Shown piece by piece: positions 16,150-25,949 of a stretch of 35,250 bases of DNA; the stretch's first letter is position 1; each line of letters begins with the position of its first letter. The notes under the pieces were generated by a model. The model saw only the letters and a program-made list of their open reading frames with translations. It made no database searches and was not told where the DNA came from. This DNA comes from Plectonema cf. radiosum LEGE 06105 (GTDB lineage: Bacteria > Cyanobacteriota > Cyanobacteriia > Cyanobacteriales > Nostocaceae): positions 1 to 35,250 of the forward strand of contig NZ_JADEWL010000069.1 of NCBI RefSeq assembly GCF_015207665.1, given 5' to 3'. The position numbers and the translations under genes are program-made.

Positions 16150-16183
16150 AAGTCGGGTTTTTATGAGAAAAAACCCAACTTCT
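16150..16183 (-). terminator. AAGTCGGGTTT-type inverted repeat downstream of ribBA
   Basis: AAGTCGGGTTTTT (16150-16162) pairs with AAAAACCCAACTT (16169-16181) with one mismatch, 27 bases past the ribBA stop. It is one of three copies of this repeat in the window (also 19353-19416 and 33757-33820). A short G+C-containing stem with A/T flanks after a stop codon suggests transcript ending. Confidence 0.55.
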
Positions 16184-16210
16184 GATAGTAGTTGTAGCAA
16201 TATCTTCTCC

Positions 16211-17944
16211 CTACTTCCCAAAACTATAAAAACTATAAATCTTCTGGGTTTCTAACTCGTCGCTAAGTGAAGAAGGTAGTTGACTTAATTGAAAACCTTG
16301 TCGATCTAACTGTACCTGTAGTTTACTTAATGGGTCTACTCCAGGAGAAATCAGAAATTCCAATTTTTCAAGATAAGGCAATTCCACAACTTTGTCGAGA
16401 ATATTCATCACAGCCTGTAGGTAAGGATGGTCTTTTTCTTGATACCAATCCTCAGAAGCAACGTTGGCTTGATCTAAACCCAGGTGTACCGTTAAAGATG
16501 GTTTCGTAAACAAAGCTAAACCCAAAGGACGAGTTTCTTCTTGCAATAGTAAATGACGATTTTTTGCTAGATGTCGTATCTTGTCCAAACGTTCGTAACG
16601 TTGGGTAATTGATAACGGTTCATCTTGCCAATGCAGTGCTAATGTTACCAAATAAGTCTGCAACAGCATATGACCCAGCTTTTTGGCTTTTGTCGCTAGG
16701 TAATAACTATTGTAATCGTTGGCTTCGATTAATAAAGGTACTCGATCTACCACTTCCATTCCGTACCCTTTCAACCCAGCAATTTTACGGGGATTATTGG
16801 TAATCAAACGTATTTGATGCACAGCTAAATCCATCAGCATTTGCGCTCCCATACCGTAGTCGCGCAAATCAGCGGGAAATCCCAAACGTTCGTTTGCTTC
16901 TACAGTATCCAACCCCATATCTTGCAAGGAATAGGCTTTTAATTTATTCACCAATCCAATACCGCGACCTTCTTGACGCAAGTAGACAACAACACCTTCC
17001 CCTGCTGTTTCAATCATTTTTAAGGCTGCTTGTAACTGCATTCGACAATCGCAGCGTAGAGAACCTAAAGCATCTCCGGTGAGACATTCGGAATGCATCC
17101 GCACCATTACGGGTTTATCGCTGAATTCTGCCGGGTCGCCCTTGACAATGGCTACGTGTTCTGTATCATCCAGAGTATGACGGTAAGCGTAGATTTTAAA
17201 ATTGCCGAACTGCGTAGGTAAATCGGCAACAGTTTCCCGTTTAATTATCCGGTCGTAACGCAGACGATAACTAATTAAATCCGCAATACTAATGATTTTT
17301 AATTTATGATGTTTTGCATAGTCAATTAATTCCGGTAGCCGTGCCATGGAACCGTTGGGGTTTTGGATTTCACAAATTACTCCCGCTGGATATAAACCGG
17401 CTAACCGAGACAAGTCTACAGCAGCTTCTGTATGTCCCGCTCGTTTGAGTACCCCTCCCTTTTTAGCCCGAATCGGAAAAATATGACCGGGACGGCGTAA
17501 GTCTTGCGGTTTCGTATGGGGGTTGAGGGCGACTTGAATTGTGCGGGCGCGGTCTTCGGCGGAAATGCCTGTGGTTACTCCTAATTCGGGACCTGCATCA
17601 ATGCTAACGGTGAAAGCAGTTTGATTGGTATCTGTAATGTTGTTTACCATCAAAGGTAGATCCAGTTCATCAAGGCGATCGCCAGTCATTGCCAGGCAAA
17701 TCAAGCCTCGTGCTTCCACTGCCATCAAGTTGATTATATCTGGAGTTGCAAACTGGGCTGCACAAATCAAATCGCCTTCATTTTCTCGATTTTCGTCATC
17801 TACCACCACCAAAGGGCGACCAGCTTTCAAATCAGCCAATGCGGTGTCAATGGAATCAAATTTAAATACTTGATTTAAAGAAGCAGTAACTGGGGTGGAT
17901 TTCCCACCTTGCGGATAGTGCGTTTCGGTATTATGCTGCGACAC
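16211..17944 (-). CDS. ribBA: RibBA: 3,4-dihydroxy-2-butanone 4-phosphate synthase / GTP cyclohydrolase II
   Basis: A 577-residue bifunctional enzyme that opens both branches of riboflavin synthesis. RibB domain (about 28-230): DDENRENEGDLI (49-60), RPGHIFPIRA (151-160), HTEAAVDL (171-178). RibA domain (about 235-430): zinc cysteines C287, C298 and C300 in ECLTGDALGSLRCDC; YLRQEGRGIGL (321-331); DYGMGAQ (362-368). A further 150 residues (about 428-577) without known motifs form the C-terminal extension usual in cyanobacterial RibBA. The start codon is GTG at 17944, with no clear Shine-Dalgarno and a small GAGAA-T-TTCTC palindrome just upstream (17946-17956). It is divergent from argC with about 258 bases between. 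An AAGTCGGGTTT stem at 16150-16183 lies downstream. Confidence 0.96.
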   Translation of the reverse strand: MSQHNTETHYPQGGKSTPVTASLNQVFKFDSIDTALADLKAGRPLVVVDDENRENEGDLICAAQFATPDIINLMAVEARGLICLAMTGDRLDELDLPLMVNNITDTNQTAFTVSIDAGPELGVTTGISAEDRARTIQVALNPHTKPQDLRRPGHIFPIRAKKGGVLKRAGHTEAAVDLSRLAGLYPAGVICEIQNPNGSMARLPELIDYAKHHKLKIISIADLISYRLRYDRIIKRETVADLPTQFGNFKIYAYRHTLDDTEHVAIVKGDPAEFSDKPVMVRMHSECLTGDALGSLRCDCRMQLQAALKMIETAGEGVVVYLRQEGRGIGLVNKLKAYSLQDMGLDTVEANERLGFPADLRDYGMGAQMLMDLAVHQIRLITNNPRKIAGLKGYGMEVVDRVPLLIEANDYNSYYLATKAKKLGHMLLQTYLVTLALHWQDEPLSITQRYERLDKIRHLAKNRHLLLQEETRPLGLALFTKPSLTVHLGLDQANVASEDWYQEKDHPYLQAVMNILDKVVELPYLEKLEFLISPGVDPLSKLQVQLDRQGFQLSQLPSSLSDELETQKIYSFYSFGK

Positions 17945-18202
17945 AGAGAATTTCTCGAAGAGCGAACGTTAATTTTTTTTAATAAACCTTATTCTTTATT
18001 GTAGCTCTTTTATGAAATACCGTCTTCAAAGTGGCAATGATTCGATAACATAGCAGAAGTTTCTACCCACTAACAGTCTGGGTTTACTACCTAATGACAG
18101 TGTGAGGGTGTGAGTCTTCCCTGTGTCATCCGACTGCGAGTTAAAGCATGAAGCACATAGCAATTGCATCAACACGGAAAATCATTGGATAAGGATTTTA
18201 AC

Positions 18203-19261
18203 ATGGGCAATTTTAGGCGCGTACCCGTGGGAATTATTGGCGCGTCAGGCTACGGCGGAGTTCAGTTGGTGCGACTGCTGCTAAATCACCCAGAACTAGA
18301 ACTGGTTTATTTAGGCGGGGAAGCTAGTGCTGGAAAGTCTTTTGGCGATATTTATCCTCACTTAGCCCACATCATAAATCTTCCGATTGAAGCGTTAAAA
18401 CCGGAGGCAATTGCACGTCGTTGCGAAGTCGTTTTTTTCTCGCTACCCAACGGATTAGCCTGCGAAATTGCGCCAAAACTGCTCGAATATGGATGTAAAA
18501 TCCTCGATTTGTCAGCAGATTATCGATTTCGCGACTTGACAACTTACACTAATTGGTACGGCAAAAAGCGTCAAGATATTAAAACCGCTGGGGAAGCTAT
18601 TTACGGATTACCAGAGCTTTATCGCGATCGCATTTCTGATACGCAACTTGTAGGCTGTCCGGGTTGTTACCCTACCGCCAGTTTACTCGCAGTTTCACCT
18701 CTGCTCAAGCAAGGATTAATCGTACCCGAAACTGCGATTATTGATGCTAAAGGAGGTACTTCAATCGGCGGCAGACAACCGCAAACTAATTTACTACTGT
18801 CGGAAGCAGACAATAGTATTGCAGCTTACAGTGTCGTCAGCCACCGTCATACACCAGAAATCGAACAGGTTTGCAGTGATTTAGCCGGGCATGAAGTAAC
18901 CGTACAATTCACACCCCATCTCATACCTATGGTGCGCGGTATTTTATCAACTGTATATGCAACTCTACGCGACCCAGGATTAGTCAGGGATGATTTAATT
19001 ACTATATATAAAGCCTTTTATCGTAACTCCCCTTGGGTGAAAATCTGCGAACCAGGAGTTTACCCCCAAACTAAATGGGCTACTGGCAGTAATTTATGCT
19101 ATTTGGGTATCGAAGTTGACACCCGAACCCGCCGCGTTATAGTCATATCGGCGATTGATAATTTAGTCAAAGGACACGCAGGTCAAGCAATCCAGTGTTT
19201 AAATATTATCATGGGTTGGGATGAAACTTTGGGGCTACCAAGTTTAGGTTTTTATCCCTAG
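18203..19261 (+). CDS. argC: N-acetyl-gamma-glutamyl-phosphate reductase ArgC
   Basis: A 352-residue enzyme for the third step of arginine synthesis: NADPH-dependent reduction of N-acetylglutamyl phosphate to the semialdehyde. The Rossmann motif [10 protein letters not shown] (10-19) lies at the N-terminus. [12 protein letters not shown] (149-160) carries the catalytic cysteine C155. The conserved His is in [10 protein letters not shown], and [11 protein letters not shown] lies near the C-terminus. ATG 18203 is chosen because AAGGA (18191-18195) lies 7 bases before it; a longer ATG frame from 18164 adds residues not seen in the family. It is divergent from ribBA and ends 92 bases before an inverted-repeat terminator shared with the convergent gene at 19431. 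Confidence 0.96.
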   Translation: MGNFRRVPVGIIGASGYGGVQLVRLLLNHPELELVYLGGEASAGKSFGDIYPHLAHIINLPIEALKPEAIARRCEVVFFSLPNGLACEIAPKLLEYGCKILDLSADYRFRDLTTYTNWYGKKRQDIKTAGEAIYGLPELYRDRISDTQLVGCPGCYPTASLLAVSPLLKQGLIVPETAIIDAKGGTSIGGRQPQTNLLLSEADNSIAAYSVVSHRHTPEIEQVCSDLAGHEVTVQFTPHLIPMVRGILSTVYATLRDPGLVRDDLITIYKAFYRNSPWVKICEPGVYPQTKWATGSNLCYLGIEVDTRTRRVIVISAIDNLVKGHAGQAIQCLNIIMGWDETLGLPSLGFYP

Positions 19262-19352
19262 TTGGGTGAAAAAACCTTCGCTATTGAATTCAATACTTCG
19301 ATTGCTGTTTAAATTATCAGCAAGCTGTAAAAACTTGATTTTTTCTGGGGTT

Positions 19353-19416
19353 AGAAGTCGGGTTTTGATCGCGATTGTCTGTTAGTACTGAAATTTATCC
19401 TATAAACCCGACTTCT
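19353..19416. terminator. AGAAGTCGGGTTT inverted repeat between convergent genes
   Basis: Perfect 13-bp arms, AGAAGTCGGGTTT (19353-19365) and AAACCCGACTTCT (19404-19416), with a 38-base loop. They lie between argC (ends 19261) and the opposite-strand gene ending at 19431. The place between two converging genes supports a bidirectional terminator. The loop end (ATTTATCCTATAAA) resembles the copy at 33757-33820, so this is a repeat family, not a chance stem. Confidence 0.6.
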
Positions 19417-19430
19417 ATGAGAGTTGCTCA

Positions 19431-19901
19431 CTATTCGGAAGCCTTTTCCTCAATTTTCGTATATCCCAATTTCCAATTATCCAATTGCTGTAACTCTTGT
19501 TGCTTACCTTGCAAAATTAAGGCGATCGCAATTCGGGTATTTAACATTCCCTTCATCAAATAATATCCGGGTTTAGCATACACACCATCAGTTGTAACTG
19601 TTCCACCGTAGGAAAGTATTCCGCAGTATGTACCTTTGCCGGGTATTTCTACCTGTAATAATTTATCGTTGAGATAGCCGCCCGGAATTTGAAATATAGC
19701 ATACACATGATGTTGCCCCCGCCAAGGTTCAACTACTATCTTTTCCGGATAAACATAGTATTTTTCAGCTGGAGAGGAAAATCCCCATTCATAACAAGCT
19801 GTGACTGGCGATTTTTTGGACACATAGGAAAAACCGAGTATACCGATTAAACTGAATAAAAATAATATATAAGTGAATTTACGCAAAATGGCTAGTAACA
19901 A
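19431..19901 (-). CDS. Secreted or membrane-anchored hypothetical protein
   Basis: A 156-residue protein with a hydrophobic N-terminus (FTYILFLFSLIGILGFSYV) typical of a signal peptide or anchor. A soluble domain of about 125 residues follows: ACYEWGFSSPAEKYYVYPEK, WRGQHHVYAIFQIPGGYL, KGTYCGILSYGGTV and KPGYYLMKGMLNTRIAIALI. The two cysteines could form a disulphide outside the cytoplasm. The only start available is TTG (19901), which is unusual. I do not recognise the family beyond an impression of a cyanobacterial conserved hypothetical. It is convergent with argC. Confidence 0.6.
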   Translation of the reverse strand: MLLAILRKFTYILFLFSLIGILGFSYVSKKSPVTACYEWGFSSPAEKYYVYPEKIVVEPWRGQHHVYAIFQIPGGYLNDKLLQVEIPGKGTYCGILSYGGTVTTDGVYAKPGYYLMKGMLNTRIAIALILQGKQQELQQLDNWKLGYTKIEEKASE

Positions 19902-20111
19902 AGCTAATCATATTTACAAATTACTGTTACAGTTTATGAGCTTCAAATTAGGATATCAAGTGATGTTTTACTCAACTATCTTTTCAACAAAAAGTTGTGT
20001 TCAATACAAATGTCATACTTAGTACTCATTTAACTTTATTTTTTGCGGATAACGATAGCATAATCAGTGGCAGAGAAAGTCAATTTATATACAGAAAATT
20101 TGAGTATAATC

Positions 20112-22130
20112 ATGACCATCACATCTGCTCGCTTCCCGGATATTACAAATCATTGGGCGCGTCCATTTATTGAAGCTTTAGCGCGTCGCGGAATTTTGAA
20201 TGGGTATCCCAACGGAACATTTCGTCCCGATAATTCAGTTACCCGTGCTGAATTTGCCGCTATTATCACCACTACATTTTCTCGAATTCCCAAAAAACGC
20301 GAATATGTAGCATTTCAAGATGTTGCCGATAATTATTGGGCAGCTTCTGCAATTAGAAGAGCTTACGAAACAGTATTTATTACTGGATTTCCCAATAATT
20401 ATTTTCGTCCCGCAGACAGAATTCAAAGAATACACGCACTTTTAAGTATCATTAGTGGGTTGGGTATGACATCCAAAGTCTCATCGGATTTATTACCTGT
20501 ACTTGGGCAAATTTACCAAGATGCTCAGACAATACCAGATTACGCAAAACCAACAGCAGCAATCACTACCCGTGCTGGTATGGTAGTCAGTTATCCAAAT
20601 CCCAAATTACTCAATCCCACTTTAGCTGCAACTCGTGCCGATATTTCAGCTTTTGTTTATCAAGCTTTAGTTTGGCTGGGTGAGGAAGAAAAAATTCCTT
20701 CACCATATATTGTTCAACCCCCAGAAAAGGTAAATGTACCCACACCACCACCGGGAAGCATTCAAATTGAGCCGAATCGAGAATTCCGGGGTGCTTGGGT
20801 TGCTTCCGTTTGGAATAGCGACTGGCCAAGTCGTGGGGGGTTATCCATTGATCAACAAAAAGCTGAGTTAATTCAAATTCTCGATAAATTACAAGAATTA
20901 AACTTTAACGCTTTAATATTACAGGTTCGACCGGAAGGAGATGCATTGTACAATTCTAAATACGAACCTTGGAGTGCTTGGTTGACTGGAACTCAAGGTA
21001 AAGCACCAGGATATGACCCCTTAGAATTTGCGATCGCCGAATGTCACAAGCGCAATATCGAGTTTCACGCTTGGTTTAACCCTTACCGTGCTAGTACTTC
21101 CCATGTAAGAGTTAAGAATGTTGCTCCTCACATAGCGGTGACTAATCCAGAAGTAGTTTATCGTTGGGGAACTCAGTTATGGATGGACCCAGGCGCAAAA
21201 GTTGTCCAGGACAGAGCTTACAATGTAATCATGGATGTTGTGCAGCGCTACGATATTGATGGCATTCACCTTGACGATTATTTCTATCCTTACCCGATTA
21301 GCGGTGAGTCGTTTCCTGATAGTAAAACCTATGCAGCTTATCGAAATGCCGGTGGTACTTTAAGTTTAAACGACTGGCGCAGGGACAATGTTAATCGGAT
21401 GATGCAGCGGTTATGGCAAGGGATTAAGTCAGTCAAATCTCATGTGAAGTTTGGTATCAGTCCTTTCGGAATTTATCGTCCCGGAGAACCTAGTGGTATT
21501 CAAGGTTTGGACGCTTACTCTGTACTTTATGCCGATGCTAAGAAATGGTTACAAGAAGGCTGGTTAGATTATATCGCGCCGCAACTATATTGGCGTATTG
21601 ACCAAACTGCACAAAGCTATCCCATATTACTAGAGTGGTGGACGAGTATTAATTCCAAACAACGCCACGTCTATGCAGGTAACACCATAGCCCGTTTGGA
21701 TGGAGAAGCTTGGAAGCAAGAGGAAATCATTAAGCAAGTAGCCATCAGTCGCAGCTTGAATAAAAGTTTATCATTGGGGAATATTTTCTTTAGCGTCAAT
21801 GCTATCAAAGAAAATCGTCAAAATATCGCCGACAAATTTAAATCTTTACTATATAAAGAACCTGCATTAGTACCTGTAATGCAATGGCGAAACACTTTAC
21901 CACCAGCATCACCAATTAAAGTAGAAACCAAAAACCGTAAAATTATTTGGGCTACTGGAGGTGGTGAAATTCGTTCTTGGACGCTTTATAAAAAGACTGG
22001 TAATGATTGGAAACTTCAGCGAATTTTATCCAAAGGTACAACCGAAGCCACCGTTGAACCTGGAACTTATGCCCTATGTGCCGTCAATCGAATGGCAGTG
22101 CAGAGTGCAGGTGTAATTATCTCAGTGTGA
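20112..22130 (+). CDS. S-layer homology domains plus GHL10 glycoside-hydrolase-like protein
   Basis: A 672-residue protein. Three SLH-type repeats make up about residues 5-190: FPDITNHWARPFIEALARRG with GYPNGTFRPDNSVTRAEFAA; FQDVADNYWAASAIRRAYE; and a third, weaker one. A proline-rich linker (EKVNVPTPPPG) leads to a GHL10/YddW-like barrel (about 222-550): EFRGAWVASVWNSDWPS, LQVRPEGDALYNS, HAWFNPYRAS and DIDGIHLDDYFYPYP with its acidic residues. A C-terminal beta domain of about 110 residues follows. It is expected to bind cell-wall polymer through SLH and cut a glycan or peptidoglycan-related sugar. No signal peptide precedes the first SLH motif. The ATG at 20112 is preferred over GTG 20067, which adds a short non-hydrophobic peptide. 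Confidence 0.88.
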   Translation: MTITSARFPDITNHWARPFIEALARRGILNGYPNGTFRPDNSVTRAEFAAIITTTFSRIPKKREYVAFQDVADNYWAASAIRRAYETVFITGFPNNYFRPADRIQRIHALLSIISGLGMTSKVSSDLLPVLGQIYQDAQTIPDYAKPTAAITTRAGMVVSYPNPKLLNPTLAATRADISAFVYQALVWLGEEEKIPSPYIVQPPEKVNVPTPPPGSIQIEPNREFRGAWVASVWNSDWPSRGGLSIDQQKAELIQILDKLQELNFNALILQVRPEGDALYNSKYEPWSAWLTGTQGKAPGYDPLEFAIAECHKRNIEFHAWFNPYRASTSHVRVKNVAPHIAVTNPEVVYRWGTQLWMDPGAKVVQDRAYNVIMDVVQRYDIDGIHLDDYFYPYPISGESFPDSKTYAAYRNAGGTLSLNDWRRDNVNRMMQRLWQGIKSVKSHVKFGISPFGIYRPGEPSGIQGLDAYSVLYADAKKWLQEGWLDYIAPQLYWRIDQTAQSYPILLEWWTSINSKQRHVYAGNTIARLDGEAWKQEEIIKQVAISRSLNKSLSLGNIFFSVNAIKENRQNIADKFKSLLYKEPALVPVMQWRNTLPPASPIKVETKNRKIIWATGGGEIRSWTLYKKTGNDWKLQRILSKGTTEATVEPGTYALCAVNRMAVQSAGVIISV

Positions 22131-22131
22131 A

Positions 22132-22222
22132 GGTAATTGGTAATGGGTAATTGGTAATGGGTAATGGGTAATGGGTAATTGGTAATTGGTAATGGGTAAT
22201 TGGTAATGGGTAATGGGTAATT
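22132..22222. repeat. Heptanucleotide tandem repeat GGTAATT/GGTAATG, 13 units
   Basis: Thirteen uninterrupted 7-base units alternate between GGTAATT and GGTAATG, starting directly after the stop of the SLH/GHL10 gene. This is the STRR type of repeat known from heterocystous cyanobacteria. Confidence 0.95.
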
Positions 22223-23110
22223 AGGCATTATTCATTACTTATTGCCAGTAACTCAAATCACCCTTGACAAATCGCCTCATCTAGGTTTTTAAATTCGATA
22301 ATACTGAAAATATCGCAGCACTTAAAATATTAATGCTGCGTATTATCTCATAATTTGTTATTTTTTTACTGCAAAATATAATCTTATAAATACACTCTTA
22401 TCCGTAATATTTATACTTTGCATCATGTAACTAATTTATTTAGATCCGAATTGTGATTTATTAACTATCTAATTCATAACTTGTCTGTTCCATAACACAT
22501 TTAAATAAATAATCAGTATCAGTTAGGGCTTAAAGAATAATCGTATTTACTAGCAGAATATTCCTTCAAACTCCCGTAATATATAGGTTGTACAGCCGTA
22601 ATCAGTTCAATTAGGTCATTTGCTATTGATTAGAATAACTCAACTATTATCGGTATTTTATTTTAATTACTAAACTAAAGAAGATTTACCTAAGTATCAT
22701 TTAGGGTAAAAACCTGTTGAATAAAATACTTTAATATGACCAAAAAATGTATCAATTTTTATATTAGAGTCAATAGACAGACGATTGATTTAATTTTTTA
22801 ATCACTTAAATTATAAAAAATAAATTTTGTAATTTATCTAAAAATTGTTACATTGCCAAACTCAAGATGAGACAACGGTTTTACCCTTGCAATGCGGTGT
22901 TAATTTCTGATAATTTGACAGTAATCTACGGTAAATTTCGGATATCGAAGTTGCAAGCTTCGTGTTAATGTGTTGCAGTTAATAAATAAATCGTGAGAAC
23001 AAAAAGTTTCAAATTTTGGGGGATTTCGCGACCGATTAATATATTCATTCCGTCGTTCCGTGAATCATCAAGCCTCAGATATTTTGTCGCTTTAATTATT
23101 ACTTAGAAGC
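22223..23110. other. Long AT-rich region upstream of the RlpA-like gene
   Basis: About 890 bases with no convincing coding frame. Contents: a hairpin CGCAGCA (22314-22320), one bulged C, TTAA/TTAA, TGCTGCG (22334-22340); and near the gene a small CGAAG/CTTCG stem in the 22940s-22960s and an ATTCA/TGAAT pair near 23045-23065. I looked for the c-di-AMP (ydaO) riboswitch that precedes rlpA-like genes in some bacteria and could not match its conserved core. A long leader or a small RNA is possible. Confidence 0.4.
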
Positions 23111-24127
23111 ATGAATCAAAAACTTTTGTGGACTGTTGTAACTGTACTTTCAACCTTTGTTGGAACAACTTCTATTAGCCGCGCTCAAACGGCAACAGAA
23201 GCATCAATTACCTCTCAAAAAATGCCCAGCCAAAATGTAGTAGAGGTAAATACTAAAGGCTCGAATGCTCTTTTTACCAAAGTTTATGCACACAAGTTAT
23301 CAGATCGTCAGGCAGCAACTCTGTACGTCCGCAACATTCCTGTTTTCACCTTTTTAAGTTCGACACCCGTTAATGCTTCTGACAATCACAATAGTTCAAC
23401 AGAAGCAATACTAGTTAACAGCGACTACAACAACCCTGTAGAAAAAGCGAATCTACTAGCCGCAAAAATCAACGATTTAATCGATCGCAAAGTTGACGCT
23501 AGCAAAATTACCGTTAGTTGGAACGGAAGCGCTCAATCTAAGTCTGGAGCAAAGTCTATAGCCGAACGCTACATTATCAAAGTTGACGGCTCCGAACTTG
23601 TAGAAATCAACAGTGATACAATCCTTCCCGATGCAACTCAAAACCCCAAACAAGATGCACTCCAAGCAACCAATCGCTTGCGGAGACTCGTTGGTAAAGC
23701 ATCTCCTCTATCTACAATTGATGGCTTACCTCCAGAATTAACAGCAGTTCAAACAAAGCCAGAAAAACAAACGACAGCCAAAAAAACACCCTCTAACAAG
23801 AATACAAAAAAGGTTGCAAATCGAAGAGGAGGAAGAAGTTATAGAGGTATGGCTTCCTTCTACGGTTATGATGGTTCGGGGAACAAGACTGCTTCTGGTG
23901 AAAGATTTAATCCAGAAAAAATGACAGCCGCTCATCGCAGCTTGCCTTTTGGAACAAAAGTTCGCGTTACGAACGTAAACAATGGTCGTTCTGTCGTAGT
24001 CAGAATCAATGACCGAGGACCTTTCATCCGTGGTCGCATTATTGACCTTTCCCATGGTGCTGCACGAGTTATCCAAATGATTGGTAGAGGTGTTGCACCA
24101 GTCAAAATTGAAGTTTTAGGAAGGTAG
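23111..24127 (+). CDS. RlpA-like septal ring lytic transglycosylase family protein
   Basis: A 338-residue exported protein. The signal peptide is about 1-25 ([16 protein letters not shown], then SISRA before QT). Residues about 30-200 are a variable region. A lysine-rich linker (about 215-240: [19 protein letters not shown]) follows. The C-terminal double-psi beta-barrel (about 243-338) has [55 protein letters not shown] and AA. RlpA proteins cleave naked glycan strands of peptidoglycan or act at the septum; several cyanobacterial members have this N-terminal extension. The catalytic-type Asp in NDRGPF and the His of AAH are present. It is preceded by an unusually long non-coding region and followed by a GGTTAAA heptad array. 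Confidence 0.87.
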   Translation: MNQKLLWTVVTVLSTFVGTTSISRAQTATEASITSQKMPSQNVVEVNTKGSNALFTKVYAHKLSDRQAATLYVRNIPVFTFLSSTPVNASDNHNSSTEAILVNSDYNNPVEKANLLAAKINDLIDRKVDASKITVSWNGSAQSKSGAKSIAERYIIKVDGSELVEINSDTILPDATQNPKQDALQATNRLRRLVGKASPLSTIDGLPPELTAVQTKPEKQTTAKKTPSNKNTKKVANRRGGRSYRGMASFYGYDGSGNKTASGERFNPEKMTAAHRSLPFGTKVRVTNVNNGRSVVVRINDRGPFIRGRIIDLSHGAARVIQMIGRGVAPVKIEVLGR

Positions 24128-24134
24128 AAATTAA

Positions 24135-24169
24135 GGTTAAAGGTTAAAGGTTAAAGGTCAAAGGTTAAG
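24135..24169. repeat. Heptanucleotide repeat GGTTAAA, five units
   Basis: Three GGTTAAA units are followed by GGTCAAA and GGTTAAG, 8 bases after the rlpA-like stop. A near-identical five-unit array with the same GGTCAAA variant one position earlier lies at 27778-27812. Confidence 0.9.
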
Positions 24170-24344
24170 AATTGGGAATAGTTAGGGATGAGGATTTAAG
24201 AGTAGGGAATAGAAAGTAAAAAATTGATTTATTTCTCCCCATTTCAAATCAAGAATAATCTTGAGATTCCTCTATTTATTTAGCCCCTTTCCCCAAATTC
24301 GGATATAAACTAACGGGGGAAAGCTAGTAGATAGAGGTTTTTTT

Positions 24345-25949
24345 GTGCGCCTGTTGACAACGGTCGCAGCATTACGCTGCTATTTGAATAAACTCCGTTG
24401 GCGAATCTTGCCTTTGCATTCTGATGAGCCACTACCCCATGAAATGACAACTCGCTTCCCAACAGCAGTAGGATTAGTTCCCACAATGGGAGCTTTGCAT
24501 CAGGGCCATTTAAGCTTGATTGAACGGGCGCGGCAAGAAAATGCCATAGTCATAGTTAGTATTTTTGTCAACCCCCTGCAATTTGGTCCCGAAGAAGATT
24601 TTGAACGCTATCCCCGCACTTTAGAGCAAGACCAGCAATTCTGCCAACAAGCTGGGGTAGATGCTATGTTTGTACCAAATCCGGAAGAGATCGGGGTTGC
24701 TCGGAAGAATATACAAGATTTAATTGTTACACAAGTTACTCCACCATCTGATATGATATCAGGCTTGTGTGGTCGTACTCGGCTAGGACATTTTCAGGGT
24801 GTGGCTACTATTGTTACCAAGCTTTTCAACTTGGTGCAGCCAGATCGGGCTTACTTTGGTCAAAAAGATGCTCAACAATTAGCCATCATTAAACGGCTAG
24901 TTACGGATCTTAATTTTCCAATAGAAATTGTCGCTTGTCCAATCATCAGGGAAGCGAATGGTCTTGCTTTAAGTTCCCGCAACCAATATTTAAGTGCAAG
25001 TCAGAAACAGCAAGCAGCTGTTTTGCATCGTGGCTTGCAGAAAGCTCATGCTGTTTTTCGCAGCGGAGTTCGTAAAAGTAACAAGCTGATCAAAGCTGTT
25101 CTTCAAGAAATAGCAACTGTCAGTGCTGTATCTGTGGAATATATTGAATTGATTGAACCAACTACGTTAATACCCTTAGATGAAATTCAGGAGGAAGGAA
25201 TGATTGCGATCGCCGCTCATATTGGTCCGACACGATTGATTGACAATATTATTTTGCGCGATCGCCAACCGATAATCGCCATCGATGGACCCGCTGGTGC
25301 CGGTAAATCTACCGTAGCTCGTCAAGTTGCGGCGAAGCTAGGACTAGTATTTTTAGATACAGGTGCTATGTACCGTGCCGTTACGTGGCTGGTATTGCAA
25401 AAGGGAATTCCTTTAGATGATGAATGTGCGATCGCCGAGTTGGCAAACTGCTGTTTAATTAAATTAACTCCCAGTGAAGATTTAAAATCGCCGGTACAGG
25501 TGTGGATTAATGGCAATGACGTTACCAATAAAATTCGGACAACCGAGGTAACATCAAAAGTATCAGCAATCGCCGCACAAAGTGCCGTGCGAAGCGCCTT
25601 GGTAAAACAACAGCAAAGCTGGGGTAAAAAAGGCGGTTTAGTAGCGGAAGGACGGGATATCGGTACTCAAGTTTTTCCTGATGCTGAGGTAAAAATCTTC
25701 TTGACTGCAACCGTTACCGAACGTGCATACCGCCGTCTACAAGATTTTGAAAAACAAGGACAGCCGTCAGTGAGCCTTGAGGAACTCGAACGCAGCATTA
25801 AAGAACGGGATTGGAAAGACAGTACCAGGCTGGTTTCACCGCTCAGAAAAGCCGCAGATGCCATAGAAATAGTTACCGATGGTTTAACGATTGATCAAGT
25901 CACAACTATAATTGTGGACTTTTATCAGCAGTGTTTGGCTCATTTGTAA
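24345..25949 (+). CDS. panC/cmk: Fused pantothenate synthetase / cytidylate kinase (PanC-CMK)
   Basis: A 534-residue bifunctional protein. The PanC half (about 1-304) joins pantoate and beta-alanine using ATP: PTMGALHQGH (46-55), FVNPLQFGPEEDFERYP (74-90), FGQKDAQQ (171-178), SSRN (210-213). The CMK half (about 308-534) phosphorylates CMP/dCMP: P-loop DGPAGAGKST (314-323), LDTGAMYR (337-344), the EGRDIGTQVFP region and the ARG-type ERAYRR lid. The fusion is characteristic of cyanobacteria. The PanC N-terminus has a short insert before PTMG (HSDEPLPHEMTTRFPTAVG). The start is GTG 24345, with GAGG at about 24334 as Shine-Dalgarno; no upstream alternative fits. It lies alone on this strand after a heptad repeat. 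Confidence 0.96.
   Translation: MRLLTTVAALRCYLNKLRWRILPLHSDEPLPHEMTTRFPTAVGLVPTMGALHQGHLSLIERARQENAIVIVSIFVNPLQFGPEEDFERYPRTLEQDQQFCQQAGVDAMFVPNPEEIGVARKNIQDLIVTQVTPPSDMISGLCGRTRLGHFQGVATIVTKLFNLVQPDRAYFGQKDAQQLAIIKRLVTDLNFPIEIVACPIIREANGLALSSRNQYLSASQKQQAAVLHRGLQKAHAVFRSGVRKSNKLIKAVLQEIATVSAVSVEYIELIEPTTLIPLDEIQEEGMIAIAAHIGPTRLIDNIILRDRQPIIAIDGPAGAGKSTVARQVAAKLGLVFLDTGAMYRAVTWLVLQKGIPLDDECAIAELANCCLIKLTPSEDLKSPVQVWINGNDVTNKIRTTEVTSKVSAIAAQSAVRSALVKQQQSWGKKGGLVAEGRDIGTQVFPDAEVKIFLTATVTERAYRRLQDFEKQGQPSVSLEELERSIKERDWKDSTRLVSPLRKAADAIEIVTDGLTIDQVTTIIVDFYQQCLAHL

Noticed and set aside
18100-18202. A longer ArgC start at 18164
   Set aside because: The ATG at 18203 has a well-spaced AAGGA and matches the family N-terminus. 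The extra 13 residues are not family-like.
22850-23110. Possible c-di-AMP (ydaO-type) riboswitch before the RlpA-like gene
   Set aside because: The context is suggestive, but the conserved GGGGTGAAT-like core and the paired helices could not be found by eye.
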